Part shown: piece by piece, positions 44,202-52,905 of the stretch | Layout of the letters: the number at the start of each line of letters is the position of its first letter | Numbering within the stretch: position 1 is the stretch's first letter | NCBI RefSeq assembly: GCF_021245725.1 | Contig: NZ_JAJGSX010000019.1 | Span: forward strand, 122,746 to 186,745 | Source: Pseudonocardia sp. TRM90224 | Lineage (GTDB): Bacteria; Actinomycetota; Actinomycetes; Mycobacteriales; Pseudonocardiaceae | Length of the DNA: 64,000 nt | Direction of reading: 5' to 3' | Program-made: the position numbers and the translations under genes | Notes under the pieces: model-generated | What the model was told of the DNA's origin: nothing | Database searches by the model: none | Seen by the model: only the letters and a program-made list of their open reading frames with translations

Positions 44202-44695
44202 CGGAAGCGGAAGAGGCGCTCCGCGCGAGCCTGCGCGACCCGTCGCTCGACAGCGGGATCTCGGCGGGCGCGCTGCTCAGTGGGGTGCGGGCACGGCAGC
44301 AGGTGCTGCAGCGCCGCCGGCAGCATCTGAAGGTCGCGGCGGCCGCGGTCGTCGCGGTGCTGGTCATCGGCGGGACGACGGTGCTGGCCGCGCGGCCGGC
44401 GCGGGTGCAGCCCGCCCAGCAGCCGAGCGCGCCCCAAATCACTGGACCCCGGACCACCGCGCCGCACCAGCCCGTCCTGCCCTCCCCTGCGCCGTCTCCG
44501 CCGACGGTGCCCGCGCCGACGCAGCTGCCCACCCCGTCGACCACGACCAGCCCGGCACCCGATCAGCCCTCGCCACCCGGGCCGGCGACCCTCGAGCCGC
44601 GCCCGTTCCCCGTGCGCACCACCGCAGCGCGAGTTCCTCCCGAGCCGACCACGCGGACCCCGGTCAGGTCACCCCAGCAGGTGATCACGCAGTAG
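44198..44695 (+). CDS. Single-pass membrane protein, possible anti-sigma factor
   Basis: A 165-residue protein of unknown family. The first 48 residues are charged and cytoplasmic, one transmembrane helix lies at about 45-65, and the rest is a long extracellular Pro/Thr/Ser-rich tail. This layout is that of membrane anti-sigma factors, and it is coupled to the sigma gene by ATGA with AAAGGAG upstream. There is no ZAS zinc motif, so inhibition of the sigma factor is an inference from position. Its 3' end overlaps that of the MutL-family gene by 27 bases. Confidence 0.7.
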   Translation: MTEAEEALRASLRDPSLDSGISAGALLSGVRARQQVLQRRRQHLKVAAAAVVAVLVIGGTTVLAARPARVQPAQQPSAPQITGPRTTAPHQPVLPSPAPSPPTVPAPTQLPTPSTTTSPAPDQPSPPGPATLEPRPFPVRTTAARVPPEPTTRTPVRSPQQVITQ

Positions 44696-45964
44696 CGACT
44701 CCGCCGCCGCGCCGCGGCCGTGTGCGGCGAGCAGCCCGGCGGGTGGCACGGTGAAGTCGGCGTCGATCACCATCCGAACGCCGTCGAGCACGGGGGCCAG
44801 CACGGGGTCGCTGCGCAGCGTCGATTCGACGGCCGCGAGCCCACCCCATGGATCGCGCTGCCGGAACACACCACCCGAGAGCACGACGAGCCCGATGTCG
44901 CCCGCGGTGAGCGCGTGGACGCGCAGGTGCCTGCGGACGGCGACGACCGCGGCGAGCGCGGCCATCCGGCGGTCCTCCGCGGCGCTGCCGGGATCGTCGG
45001 GGACGAACCCGATCTCGTCGGCCATGCGTTCGACGGTGGGGCCGAGCAGGTCGGCCTCGACGGGGTCGACGACCCCTTCGGCCTGCGCCCCGACCAGCAC
45101 ACCACCGGCCGCGGCACGCACGCCGAGGTCGCCCTCCACGGTCCGGCGTCCGTCGCCCGTGCCGACTGCGGAGTGGACGTCGGTCGTCGCACAGCCGACG
45201 TCGACCAGCAGCACCCCGGCGGCGCGGATCCTGGCGAGTTCCGCCGCGGCGTGCCCGACGGCGTCGGGGGTGGCGACCCGCACCAGGCGCCGGAACCGCG
45301 GCGCGATCGACGGTCCGCGCCCGCCGAGCGCGTGGCGGCGGTAGAGCTCCGCGAGCGCGGCCCTGGCCGGTTCCGGTGTGATCTCTCCTCGCCGGGGGAG
45401 GACATTGTCGCAGGTCACGACGGTGCGACCGGTTGATTTGAGCAGCGCCAGCGCGTCGTCGCGAGCGGCGGAGTTGCCGGCGAGCACCACGGGATAGCGG
45501 ATCCGCGCGCTGGCGAGCCGGCCCGCGTTGTGCAGGAGCGCGGCCGGGTTGTCGCCGTCGGCGCCGCCCAGCAGCAGCACTACGCCGGGGCGGGCGCCGC
45601 GCAACGCCCGGACGTCGGCGGGTTCGAGCGGTCCGGCGTGGACGTGGACGACGTGCGCGCCGGCCGAGCACGCCACCCGGTGGCCGGCTTCGGTGGCGAG
45701 CAGCCGTTCGGTCCCGACGACGGCCAGCCGGAGCCCGCCGCCCGCGGACGAGCAGGCGAGCACCTCGGGCTCCTCGGCGGTGCCGGACGGGCCGGCGGCG
45801 GTGACGGCGCGGACCGCGGCGTCGATGCCGGCGAGCACGTCGCCGGTTGTGGTGATGTGCTCGGCGAACCCCGCGAGCGCCCCGTCGGGGTGGACGAGAG
45901 CCGCCTTTGTCCAGGTGGAGCCCACGTCGAGGCAGACAGCTGCCGACCGGTCGCTGGGCGTCAC
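44669..45964 (-). CDS. MutL-family ASKHA-fold protein (glutamate mutase-associated)
   Basis: A 431-residue protein resembling MutL of glutamate mutase clusters, a putative reactivating ATPase of the actin/Hsp70-like fold. The first phosphate motif is LDVGSTWTKAAL (12-23) and the second LLVDVGCATTDVHSA. No glutamate mutase subunit genes (mutS/mutE) are seen in this window, so it is an orphan here. The chosen GTG at 45964 starts where the conserved sequence begins. It converges with the membrane protein gene, overlapping by 27 bases. Confidence 0.8.
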   Translation of the reverse strand: MTPSDRSAAVCLDVGSTWTKAALVHPDGALAGFAEHITTTGDVLAGIDAAVRAVTAAGPSGTAEEPEVLACSSAGGGLRLAVVGTERLLATEAGHRVACSAGAHVVHVHAGPLEPADVRALRGARPGVVLLLGGADGDNPAALLHNAGRLASARIRYPVVLAGNSAARDDALALLKSTGRTVVTCDNVLPRRGEITPEPARAALAELYRRHALGGRGPSIAPRFRRLVRVATPDAVGHAAAELARIRAAGVLLVDVGCATTDVHSAVGTGDGRRTVEGDLGVRAAAGGVLVGAQAEGVVDPVEADLLGPTVERMADEIGFVPDDPGSAAEDRRMAALAAVVAVRRHLRVHALTAGDIGLVVLSGGVFRQRDPWGGLAAVESTLRSDPVLAPVLDGVRMVIDADFTVPPAGLLAAHGRGAAAESLLRDHLLG

Positions 45965-46097
45965 GGTTGCCGAGCCTATCCGCAACGACCGGTGAAATCG
46001 TCGGCTGCGCGGCCGCGCGTTCCGGCGGTAACGTGCGGTGACCCACGGCACAGCCTGATCTCAGCAGGCCAGGATCGGAACCAGCGCAGGAGCACAG

Positions 46098-47735
46098 ATG
46101 CTCGGACTCATGCAGGACCGGCCGCTCGCCCTCCCCCACGTCTTCCACCGCGCGGAGCAGTACTTCGGGCACAAGTCGATCATCACGGCGACGGCGACCG
46201 GCGAGTCGGCCATGCCGATCTCGCAGTGGGCGCAGCGGGTGCGCAGGCTGGCGACGGTGCTGGACACGCTCGGGATCAGCGCCGACGGGCGGGTCGGCAC
46301 GTTCTGCTGGAACACCGGCCGGCACCTGGAGCTGTACCTGGCGGCGCCGTGCACGAAGCGGGTGCTGCACACGCTGAACATCCGGCTGTTCCCCGAGCAG
46401 CTCGTCTACATCGCCAACCACGCGGAGGACGAGGTCGTCTTCGTCGATCGCTCGCTGTTGCCGCTGCTCTGGCCGCTGGTCGACAAGCTGGACACCGTGC
46501 GGCACTACGTCGTGATCGACGACGGCGCCGACGTCGCGATCCCCGACGACCCGCGTGTGCACGACTACGAGGAGCTGCTCGCCGCGGCGGAGCCGTTCGA
46601 GGGGAGGTTCGTCGTCGAGGACGAGAACACGGCGGCGGCGATGTGCTACACGTCCGGGACCACCGGGAACCCGAAGGGCGTCGTCTACAGCCACCGCTCT
46701 GCGGTGCTGCATTCGCTGATCTCGCTGATCGCCGACGGCGCGGCGCTCTCGGAGCGCGACGTCGTGCTCCCGGTCGTCCCGATGTTCCACGCCAACGCGT
46801 GGGGGCTGCCCTACGGGTGCCTCATGGCCGGCTCGACGATCGTGTTCCCCGGACCGAACATGACCCCGCAGGCGATCCTCTCCTTGCTGGAGAAGCACAA
46901 GGTCACGATCACGGGCGGTGTCCCCACCATTTGGATGGGCGCGCTGCCGCTGCTCGCCGACCACGACCTGTCAGCGCTGCGCACGATCCTCTGCGGTGGT
47001 TCCGCCGTGCCGAAGTCGCTCTCGGAGAGCTACCGGGAGGCGATCGGTGTGCCGATGCTGCACGCCTGGGGAATGACGGAGACGAGCCCGATCGCGACGA
47101 TGTCGACCGCCCGGTCGCACCACGACTCGATGTCCGAGGCCGAGCGGGCCGACGTCAGGGCCCGGCAGGGGCAGGCGGTGCCGCTCGTGGACCTGCGGCT
47201 CGTCGATCCCGGCTCGGGGGAGGCGCAGCCGTGGGACGACACCGCGACCGGCGAGATCCAGGCGGCCGGGCCGTGGATCGCGGCGGAGTACTACCGCGGC
47301 GAGGGTGGGGGCGCGCAGTTCACCTCGGACGGCTGGCTGCGGACCGGTGACGTCGCGTCGATCGACAGCACCGGGTTCGTGCGGCTCGTCGACCGGACGA
47401 AGGACCTCATCAAGTCCGGTGGCGAGTGGATCGGCTCGGTCGAGCTGGAGAACGAGATCATGGCGCACCCGAAGGTCGCGGAGGCGGCGGTGATCGCGAT
47501 CCCGCACGAGAAGTGGGTGGAGCGGCCGCTCGCGTGTGTCGTCGTCGCGCCGGGCGAGACGCTCACGGCCGACGAGGTGATCGAGTTCCTGCGGCCGCGG
47601 GTCGCGAAGTGGTGGCTGCCCGACGCCGTCGAGTTCATCGAGGAGGTGCCGAAGACGAGCGTCGGCAAGTTCTCGAAGAAGACGCTGCGCGAGAAGTTCG
47701 GCGGTTACCAGGTCGCCGGACCGATCGAGCACTGA
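46098..47735 (+). CDS. Long-chain-type fatty acid-CoA ligase (FadD-like)
   Basis: A 545-residue AMP-forming ligase that activates a fatty or carboxylic acid as adenylate, then thioester. The phosphate-binding loop is YTSGTTGNPKG (184-194), with GWLRTGDVASID and the C-terminal catalytic Lys in KTSVGKFSKK. GVPTIWMGALPLL and the N-terminus are like FadD enzymes that prefer medium to long chains; the actual acid is unknown. AGGAG precedes the ATG. It stands alone, with a small gap before the next gene. Confidence 0.9.
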   Translation: MLGLMQDRPLALPHVFHRAEQYFGHKSIITATATGESAMPISQWAQRVRRLATVLDTLGISADGRVGTFCWNTGRHLELYLAAPCTKRVLHTLNIRLFPEQLVYIANHAEDEVVFVDRSLLPLLWPLVDKLDTVRHYVVIDDGADVAIPDDPRVHDYEELLAAAEPFEGRFVVEDENTAAAMCYTSGTTGNPKGVVYSHRSAVLHSLISLIADGAALSERDVVLPVVPMFHANAWGLPYGCLMAGSTIVFPGPNMTPQAILSLLEKHKVTITGGVPTIWMGALPLLADHDLSALRTILCGGSAVPKSLSESYREAIGVPMLHAWGMTETSPIATMSTARSHHDSMSEAERADVRARQGQAVPLVDLRLVDPGSGEAQPWDDTATGEIQAAGPWIAAEYYRGEGGGAQFTSDGWLRTGDVASIDSTGFVRLVDRTKDLIKSGGEWIGSVELENEIMAHPKVAEAAVIAIPHEKWVERPLACVVVAPGETLTADEVIEFLRPRVAKWWLPDAVEFIEEVPKTSVGKFSKKTLREKFGGYQVAGPIEH

Positions 47736-47817
47736 TCGCCGACCGGCGCGCCTCGTGCCCGCGTGGGGCTCGCCGTGAGAGGTTCGACGGCCACAGCACG
47801 ACCGACGACGGCAGGTC

Positions 47818-48540
47818 ATGACAACCGCACGACTCGCACCAGCCTTTTCGATGACGCACCGGCAGGGGACCCCGGCGCCGCTGAGCCCTGCGCTGGCCGC
47901 CTTGCGCATCGCGTACTCCGATCTGACGACGATCGCGATGTCGATCGACGAGCCCGACTCGTGGCGTCCGACCCGATGTGCCGGCTGGGTGGTGCGCGAC
48001 CTCGTCCTGCACGTGTTGGGTGATGCGCAGCGGGCGCTGGTGGCGCTGGGCACTCCCGCGGCGGGGCCTGCCGACCGGGACTTCGTGACCTACTGGACCG
48101 ACGTGCCGGGCGGGCGCGACGACGACTCGACGGAGCTGCGCGCGCAGCGGATCATCGCGAGCGCGTGGGCGCTGGCGCCCCTGGCGCGGACGTTCGCCGA
48201 GACGACCCGGGCGGTGGTCACCCTGGCCGACCGGGCGTCGCCCGACGCGCTCGTCGCGACGCAGGACCACGTGTTGCGGGTCGAGGACCTGATCACGACG
48301 CTGGCGGTGGAGGCGGCCGTGCACCACCTCGACCTGGTGGTCGACATGAACCGGCCGGGGCCGCGACCGGAGCCGCTCGCGCTGGTCAGGGAGACGCTGG
48401 ACGGATTGCTCGGACACAGCACGCCGCCGGAGTGGTCGGACGAGCGGTGGGCGTTGGTCGGGACGGGCCGGGTGCCGCCGGGCGGCCGGGAGCGCAGGGA
48501 GCTCGGGCCGGCGGCCGGGCGGCTGCCGTTGCTGGGGTGA
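47818..48540 (+). CDS. Mycothiol-dependent maleylpyruvate isomerase-fold protein
   Basis: A 240-residue DinB/MDMPI-type protein. His65 (VLHVLGDA), Glu165 and His169 (VEAAVHHLDLV) are spaced like the zinc ligands of mycothiol-dependent maleylpyruvate isomerase. Many actinobacterial proteins of this fold have unknown reactions using mycothiol. Its stop overlaps the next start by GTGA. Confidence 0.8.
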   Translation: MTTARLAPAFSMTHRQGTPAPLSPALAALRIAYSDLTTIAMSIDEPDSWRPTRCAGWVVRDLVLHVLGDAQRALVALGTPAAGPADRDFVTYWTDVPGGRDDDSTELRAQRIIASAWALAPLARTFAETTRAVVTLADRASPDALVATQDHVLRVEDLITTLAVEAAVHHLDLVVDMNRPGPRPEPLALVRETLDGLLGHSTPPEWSDERWALVGTGRVPPGGRERRELGPAAGRLPLLG

Positions 48541-49145
48541 CGGCCGAGGTCATCGCGCTGTCGGCGCTGGCCGAACGGGTGCTGGTGGCGCGGCCGCGCT
48601 GCGGTGCGACCAGGCTGGTCTGCATCGACGGGCCGTCCGGCTCCGGGAAGACGGAGCTCGCCGCGCGGTTCGCCGCCGCGCTCGGCGATCCGCCGGTGCT
48701 GCACATGGACGACATCTACCCCGGTTGGGACGGCCTCGTCGATGCCGTTCCCGAGCTGTGCCGGCGGGTCGTGATGCCGCTCGTCGCCGGCGAGGCCGCC
48801 GGGTACCGGCGCTACGACTGGGTGCTCGGCGAGTACGCCGAGCACCACGACCTCGGGCGGCCGCCCGTGCTCGTCGTCGAAGGTGTCGGGTCCGGTGCGC
48901 GGGCGGTCGCGGGCTTCGCCGTCATGCTGATCTGGATCGAGGCGCCGCGGGCGGAACGGTTCCGGCGCGGGATCGAACGCGACGGCGAGAGCTACCGGCC
49001 GCACTGGGAACGGTGGGCGCGGCAGGAGGACGTGCACTTCGCGGCGGAAGGCACCAGGGCGCGCGCCGACGTCCACGTCGACGGCGCCCCGGCGCAGTCG
49101 CACGACGCCGGCAGCGTCGTGGTGCTCCCCGGTAGCGGGTGGTGA
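48537..49145 (+). CDS. P-loop nucleoside/uridine kinase-like protein
   Basis: A 202-residue P-loop NTPase. Walker A is GPSGSGKT (32-39), an acidic LHMDDIYPGWDG segment follows, and VLVVEGVGSGA is a probable Walker B region. The shape is like uridine kinases or other small nucleoside kinases, but the substrate lid is atypical. GTG at 48537 is coupled to the preceding gene. The end of the frame lies within the first copy of the dispersed palindrome. Confidence 0.75.
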   Translation: MTAEVIALSALAERVLVARPRCGATRLVCIDGPSGSGKTELAARFAAALGDPPVLHMDDIYPGWDGLVDAVPELCRRVVMPLVAGEAAGYRRYDWVLGEYAEHHDLGRPPVLVVEGVGSGARAVAGFAVMLIWIEAPRAERFRRGIERDGESYRPHWERWARQEDVHFAAEGTRARADVHVDGAPAQSHDAGSVVVLPGSGW

Positions 49146-49222
49146 GGGCTGTGGCGGCAGCCGTCAGCACCCGCTACTCACGAAGGTGACCCGCTCGGCG
49201 GCGCCTGCCCGGCCACTCAGCC
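49135..49222. repeat. Dispersed palindromic element, copy A
   Basis: A 40-base inverted repeat (49135-49174) with mismatches at three facing pairs is followed by a 48-base tail to 49222. It lies between the convergent kinase-like and SRPBCC genes and overlaps the stop codons of both. It shares sequence with copies B (59313-59410) and C (63376-63473). Confidence 0.8.
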
Positions 49223-49990
49223 CAGACGGGCGAGGAGCGCCTCGACGTGCCGTGGTGCGGTCGCGAGCGCCGTGTCGCGGGCTGCTTCATCGGCGCCGGT
49301 CCAGCTGACGACGAGCCGCGTGCCGTGCCCCGTGCCGTCCTTGAGCTCCCACCGCACGCGCCCGTCGGGGACGTCGTGCTCCAGCACGGCCGGTTCCTCC
49401 CGGACGTCGACCGGTCCGGCAGCCGGCCACGGCGACGCGCTGTCGAGCGCCGCCCACACCTCGTCGGCCTTCCTGACCAGCTGCCGCTCGTACCGCACGC
49501 GCCACCCGGCGCCGTCCGGTTCCGCGGTGGTTGCGGTGTCGAGGCCGAACAGGTTGAGGTACTCCTCGTGCAGCGCGTTGATGTCGATGCCGTGCTCCGT
49601 TGGCGGGAGCCCGGCGATCGAGCGGTCGAGCTCGGTGAAGCAGGTGTGCCACCCCGACGCGAAGCTGGCCGCGCCCGCCTTGTCGGCGAAGGTGTGTACG
49701 AGCACGAGCTTGCTGCCCTCACCGTCGGGGACGATCTCCCACCGCAGGTGGTCGCCGCCCCACGTGTAGGCGATCAGGCGCGGCGCGTCCAGATCGGTGA
49801 TGATCCCTTCCTCGCCGTCGCCGAAGTTCATCGTGCCACCGAGGCGGAGGTCGACGGTCTCGATGCCGGGGAACCAGTCGGCCATCCGCGCCGGCTCGCT
49901 GATGGCCCGCCACACCCGGTCGGGGTGGTGCTTGAGCGAGCGCTCCATGTGCAGGGCGCTGCGGGCGCCTGTCGCGTCGAGCCGGTCCAT
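49217..49990 (-). CDS. SRPBCC-fold (AHSA1-like) protein, two domains
   Basis: A 257-residue protein of two repeated START-like halves, about 10-145 and 150-250, with HPDRVWRAISEPARMADWFPG in the first. Such proteins bind a hydrophobic ligand, and this pairing with an ArsR repressor is common in actinobacteria. The second half is diverged. ATG at 49990 overlaps the ArsR stop (TGATG); a GTG one codon earlier is possible. The ligand is unknown. Confidence 0.82.
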   Translation of the reverse strand: MDRLDATGARSALHMERSLKHHPDRVWRAISEPARMADWFPGIETVDLRLGGTMNFGDGEEGIITDLDAPRLIAYTWGGDHLRWEIVPDGEGSKLVLVHTFADKAGAASFASGWHTCFTELDRSIAGLPPTEHGIDINALHEEYLNLFGLDTATTAEPDGAGWRVRYERQLVRKADEVWAALDSASPWPAAGPVDVREEPAVLEHDVPDGRVRWELKDGTGHGTRLVVSWTGADEAARDTALATAPRHVEALLARLG

Positions 49991-50301
49991 CACGTCTCCT
50001 CATCGGTGGTCGCGTCGAGGTGACGTTCGAGGGCGTCGAAGCGGTCGGCCCACATCCACCGGTACGGCGCGATCCACGCGTCGATCTCGGCGAGCGGTTC
50101 GGGGACGAGCTCGTACCAGCGGCGTTGCGCCTCGGCCCGCACCCTGACGACACCGGCGTCGCGCAGGACGCGCAGGTGCTTCGACGTGCCGGGCTGGCTC
50201 AGGCCGAGCTCGTCGGTCAGCTCCCCGACCAGCCGAGGGCGTTCCCTCAGCAGGTCGAGGATCCGGCGGCGGGTCGGCTCTGCGAGCACCTCGAACATCA
50301 C
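49990..50301 (-). CDS. ArsR-family winged-helix regulator
   Basis: A 103-residue ArsR-type regulator: LAEPTRRRILDLLRER (helix 1-2) and ELGLSQPGTSKHLRVLRDAGVV (recognition). It has no cysteine metal site, so it is likely not a metal sensor. TATGTT six bases before the GTG start at 50301 suggests leaderless transcription. The palindrome at 50320-50333 lies just upstream. It is coupled to the SRPBCC gene, the usual partner. Confidence 0.88.
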   Translation of the reverse strand: MMFEVLAEPTRRRILDLLRERPRLVGELTDELGLSQPGTSKHLRVLRDAGVVRVRAEAQRRWYELVPEPLAEIDAWIAPYRWMWADRFDALERHLDATTDEET

Positions 50302-50319
50302 AAAACGAACATACCGATT

Positions 50320-50333
50320 CGGCTATATAACCG
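50320..50333. promoter_or_regulatory. Candidate ArsR operator
   Basis: CGGCTATATAACCG is an inverted repeat with one mismatched pair. It lies seven bases upstream of the -10-like TATGTT (50308-50313) of the arsR promoter. Confidence 0.5.
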
Positions 50334-50342
50334 CAAGCAGAT

Positions 50343-51809
50343 CTACTTGCGTTGCGCGAGCCGCGAGTGCGTCCGGCCGTAGAACGCGTAGACGACCAGG
50401 CCGAGCACCATCCAGATGATGAACCGCAGCCAGGTCTCGACGGACAGGTTGATCATCAGCCAGAGGCAGGCCAGCACCGCGAGGATCGGCACCAGCGGCA
50501 CCAGCGGCGTGCGGAACCCGCGCGGCAGATCGGGACGCGTCCTGCGCAGGATCACCACCCCGACCGACACCAGCACGAACGCGAAGAGCGTCCCGATGTT
50601 GACCATCTCCTCCAGCGCACCGGCCGGGAAGAACGTCGCGACGACCCCGATCACGCCGCCGACCAGCATCGTCGCCCGCACCGGCGTCCCGCGCGACCCG
50701 GTGACGGACAGCCCCCGCGGGAGCAGCCCGTCGCGCGACATCGCGAAGAGCACCCGGACCTGGCCGAGCATCAGCACCATCACGACGGTCGTGAGGCCCG
50801 CCAGCGCACCGACCGCGATCACCGCGGCCGCCCAGTTCACCCCGACCTGCTGGAACGCGGTGGCCAGCGTCGCGCGTTGTTCGTCGCCGGAGGTCTGCAG
50901 ATCGGTGTAGCTGACCATGCCGGTGAGCACCAGCGCGACGGCGACGTAGAGGACGGTGACGATCGCGAGCGAGCCGAGGATGCCGCGCGGGAGCGAGCGC
51001 TGCGGGTCCTTCGTCTCCTCCGCCGTCGTCGCGACCACGTCGAACCCGATGAACGCGAAGAACACGAGCGACGCCGCCGCGAGCAGGCCGTAGATGCCGT
51101 AGATGCTGCTCGACCCGCCGCCGATCACCGAGAACAGCGACTGCGTCCACACCGAACCCGCATCACCGCCGGCCTCCGCCGCCGGCGGGATGAACGGCGT
51201 GTAGTTCGCGGTGTTGATGTAGGCGATGCCGACGACGACCACCAGCAGCACGATCGCGACCTTGATCGCGGTGATGACGAAGTTGACGCGGCTGGAGAGC
51301 TTCGTGCCGAGGGCGAGCAGCACCATCAGCGCCACGATCAGCAGCAAAGCGCCCCAGTCGAAGCTGAACCAGCCGAGCGGGATCGACGTCTCGATCGGCA
51401 GCCCGGCCAGCTCGAACACCGTGGCCAGGTACGAGGACCAGCCCTTCCCGACGACGGCGGACGCGACCGCGAACTCCAGCACGAGGTCCCAGCCGACGAT
51501 CCAGGCGATGAACTCGCCGAAGGTCGCGTAGGAGAACGTGTAGGCGCTGCCCGCGACCGGCACGGTCGACGCGAACTCGGCGTAGCAGAGCGCGGCGAGC
51601 CCGCAGGCGATCGCCGCCAGCACGAACGCCAGCGACACCGACGGCCCCGCGACGTTGCCGGCGGTCGTCGCGGCCAGCGTGAAGATGCCCGCCCCGATGA
51701 CGACCGCGACCCCGAAGACGATGAGGTCCCACGTCCCGAGATCCCGTCGGAGCTTGTGCTCCGGCTCGTCGGTGTCGGCGATGGACTGCTCCACCGACTT
51801 CGTGCGCAT
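50343..51809 (-). CDS. APC-family amino acid permease
   Basis: A 488-residue transporter with about 12 membrane helices. The unwound substrate helix GVAVVIGAGIFTL and the loop with FIGFDVVATTAEETKDPQRSLP are typical of the cationic amino acid transporter (CAT-like) branch. Gene context in mycobacteria (Rv3253c) is the same. ATG at 51809 has GGGGATC just before it and matches relatives starting RTKSVEQ; an ATG at 51839 is an alternative. Substrate specificity is unproven. Confidence 0.88.
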   Translation of the reverse strand: MRTKSVEQSIADTDEPEHKLRRDLGTWDLIVFGVAVVIGAGIFTLAATTAGNVAGPSVSLAFVLAAIACGLAALCYAEFASTVPVAGSAYTFSYATFGEFIAWIVGWDLVLEFAVASAVVGKGWSSYLATVFELAGLPIETSIPLGWFSFDWGALLLIVALMVLLALGTKLSSRVNFVITAIKVAIVLLVVVVGIAYINTANYTPFIPPAAEAGGDAGSVWTQSLFSVIGGGSSSIYGIYGLLAAASLVFFAFIGFDVVATTAEETKDPQRSLPRGILGSLAIVTVLYVAVALVLTGMVSYTDLQTSGDEQRATLATAFQQVGVNWAAAVIAVGALAGLTTVVMVLMLGQVRVLFAMSRDGLLPRGLSVTGSRGTPVRATMLVGGVIGVVATFFPAGALEEMVNIGTLFAFVLVSVGVVILRRTRPDLPRGFRTPLVPLVPILAVLACLWLMINLSVETWLRFIIWMVLGLVVYAFYGRTHSRLAQRK

Positions 51810-51901
51810 GATCCCCTGCGATCTGTCACGGAGCGTCATGGCCGGTAACTTACCCAGCTGCAGGACGCCACGCGATGGGTGTCGCGAAGGTGATGAATTG
51901 G

Positions 51902-52822
51902 TTACGCAGTGGCGGGCGTCCGGTCGAGATCCGGCTCCAGGTAGATCAACCGGGCCTCCGGCACCGCGGCCCGCACCTGCGCCTCGGCGGCGTCGATCGC
52001 GGCGGCGACCTGCTCGACGGGCAGCCCCGGCGTCAGCGCGATCTTCGCGGCGACGAGCAGCTCGTCGGGGCCGATGTACTGCGTCCGGATGTGCAGGACC
52101 TTCTGCACCGGGCCGCTCTCCAGGCCCTTGATGATCGTCGTGAGCACCGGCGGCGTCACACCTTCGCCGATCAGGAGGCTCTTCATCTCGATGATCAGGA
52201 TGACCGCGATGATGCCGAGCAGGATGCCGATGGCGATGGTGCCGAACGCGTCGAAGACCGGGTCACCGGTGATCATCGCGAGGCCGACGCCCAGCAGCGC
52301 GAGTACCAGCCCGACGAGCGCGCCCAGGTCCTCCAGCAGGACGACGGGCAGCTCGGGCACCTTCGACTGGCGGATGAACTGCCACCACGTGCCGTCGCCC
52401 TTGAGCGGTCGCGACTCGACGATGGCCGTGCGGAACGAGTACGACTCGAGCCCGATCGCGATCACCAGGATGGCCACGGCGACCAGCGGCGAGTCGAGCG
52501 GCTCGTGCGACTCGAGCTTGTGGATGCCCTCGTAGAGGGCGAACACCGAGCCGAGAGTGAACAGCAGCAGCGCAACGACGAACGAGTAGAAGTAGCGGTC
52601 GCGCCCGTAGCCGAAGGGGTGCTCCTGCGTCGCCGCCCGCTTGGCCCGCTGCCCACCGAGCAGCAGCAGGGCCTGGTTCGACGTGTCGGCCAGCGAGTGC
52701 ACCGACTCGGCGAGCATCGACGACGACCCCGTGATCAGATAGCCGATGAACTTGGCGATCGCGATACCCGCGTTCGCCAGCAACGCCGCAATGATCGCCT
52801 TCGTCCCACCATGCGCAGACAC
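51902..52822 (-). CDS. Cation diffusion facilitator family transporter
   Basis: A 306-residue CDF protein, probably exporting a divalent metal such as zinc or iron by proton antiport. Six helices are predicted; His42 and Asp46 (VHSLADTSNQ) in helix 2 give the expected HxxxD metal site. The C-terminal cytoplasmic domain (about 220-306) is the CDF dimer domain. It follows manA after about 80 bases. Confidence 0.87.
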   Translation of the reverse strand: MSAHGGTKAIIAALLANAGIAIAKFIGYLITGSSSMLAESVHSLADTSNQALLLLGGQRAKRAATQEHPFGYGRDRYFYSFVVALLLFTLGSVFALYEGIHKLESHEPLDSPLVAVAILVIAIGLESYSFRTAIVESRPLKGDGTWWQFIRQSKVPELPVVLLEDLGALVGLVLALLGVGLAMITGDPVFDAFGTIAIGILLGIIAVILIIEMKSLLIGEGVTPPVLTTIIKGLESGPVQKVLHIRTQYIGPDELLVAAKIALTPGLPVEQVAAAIDAAEAQVRAAVPEARLIYLEPDLDRTPATA

Positions 52823-52905
52823 GGGGCGACCCTAGCGGCTGCCAGGAGCGCCCTGAACAGACCCTCCGTGCGAACCGGACATCGAGCCCGCGGAGCAGGC
52901 GGTGG

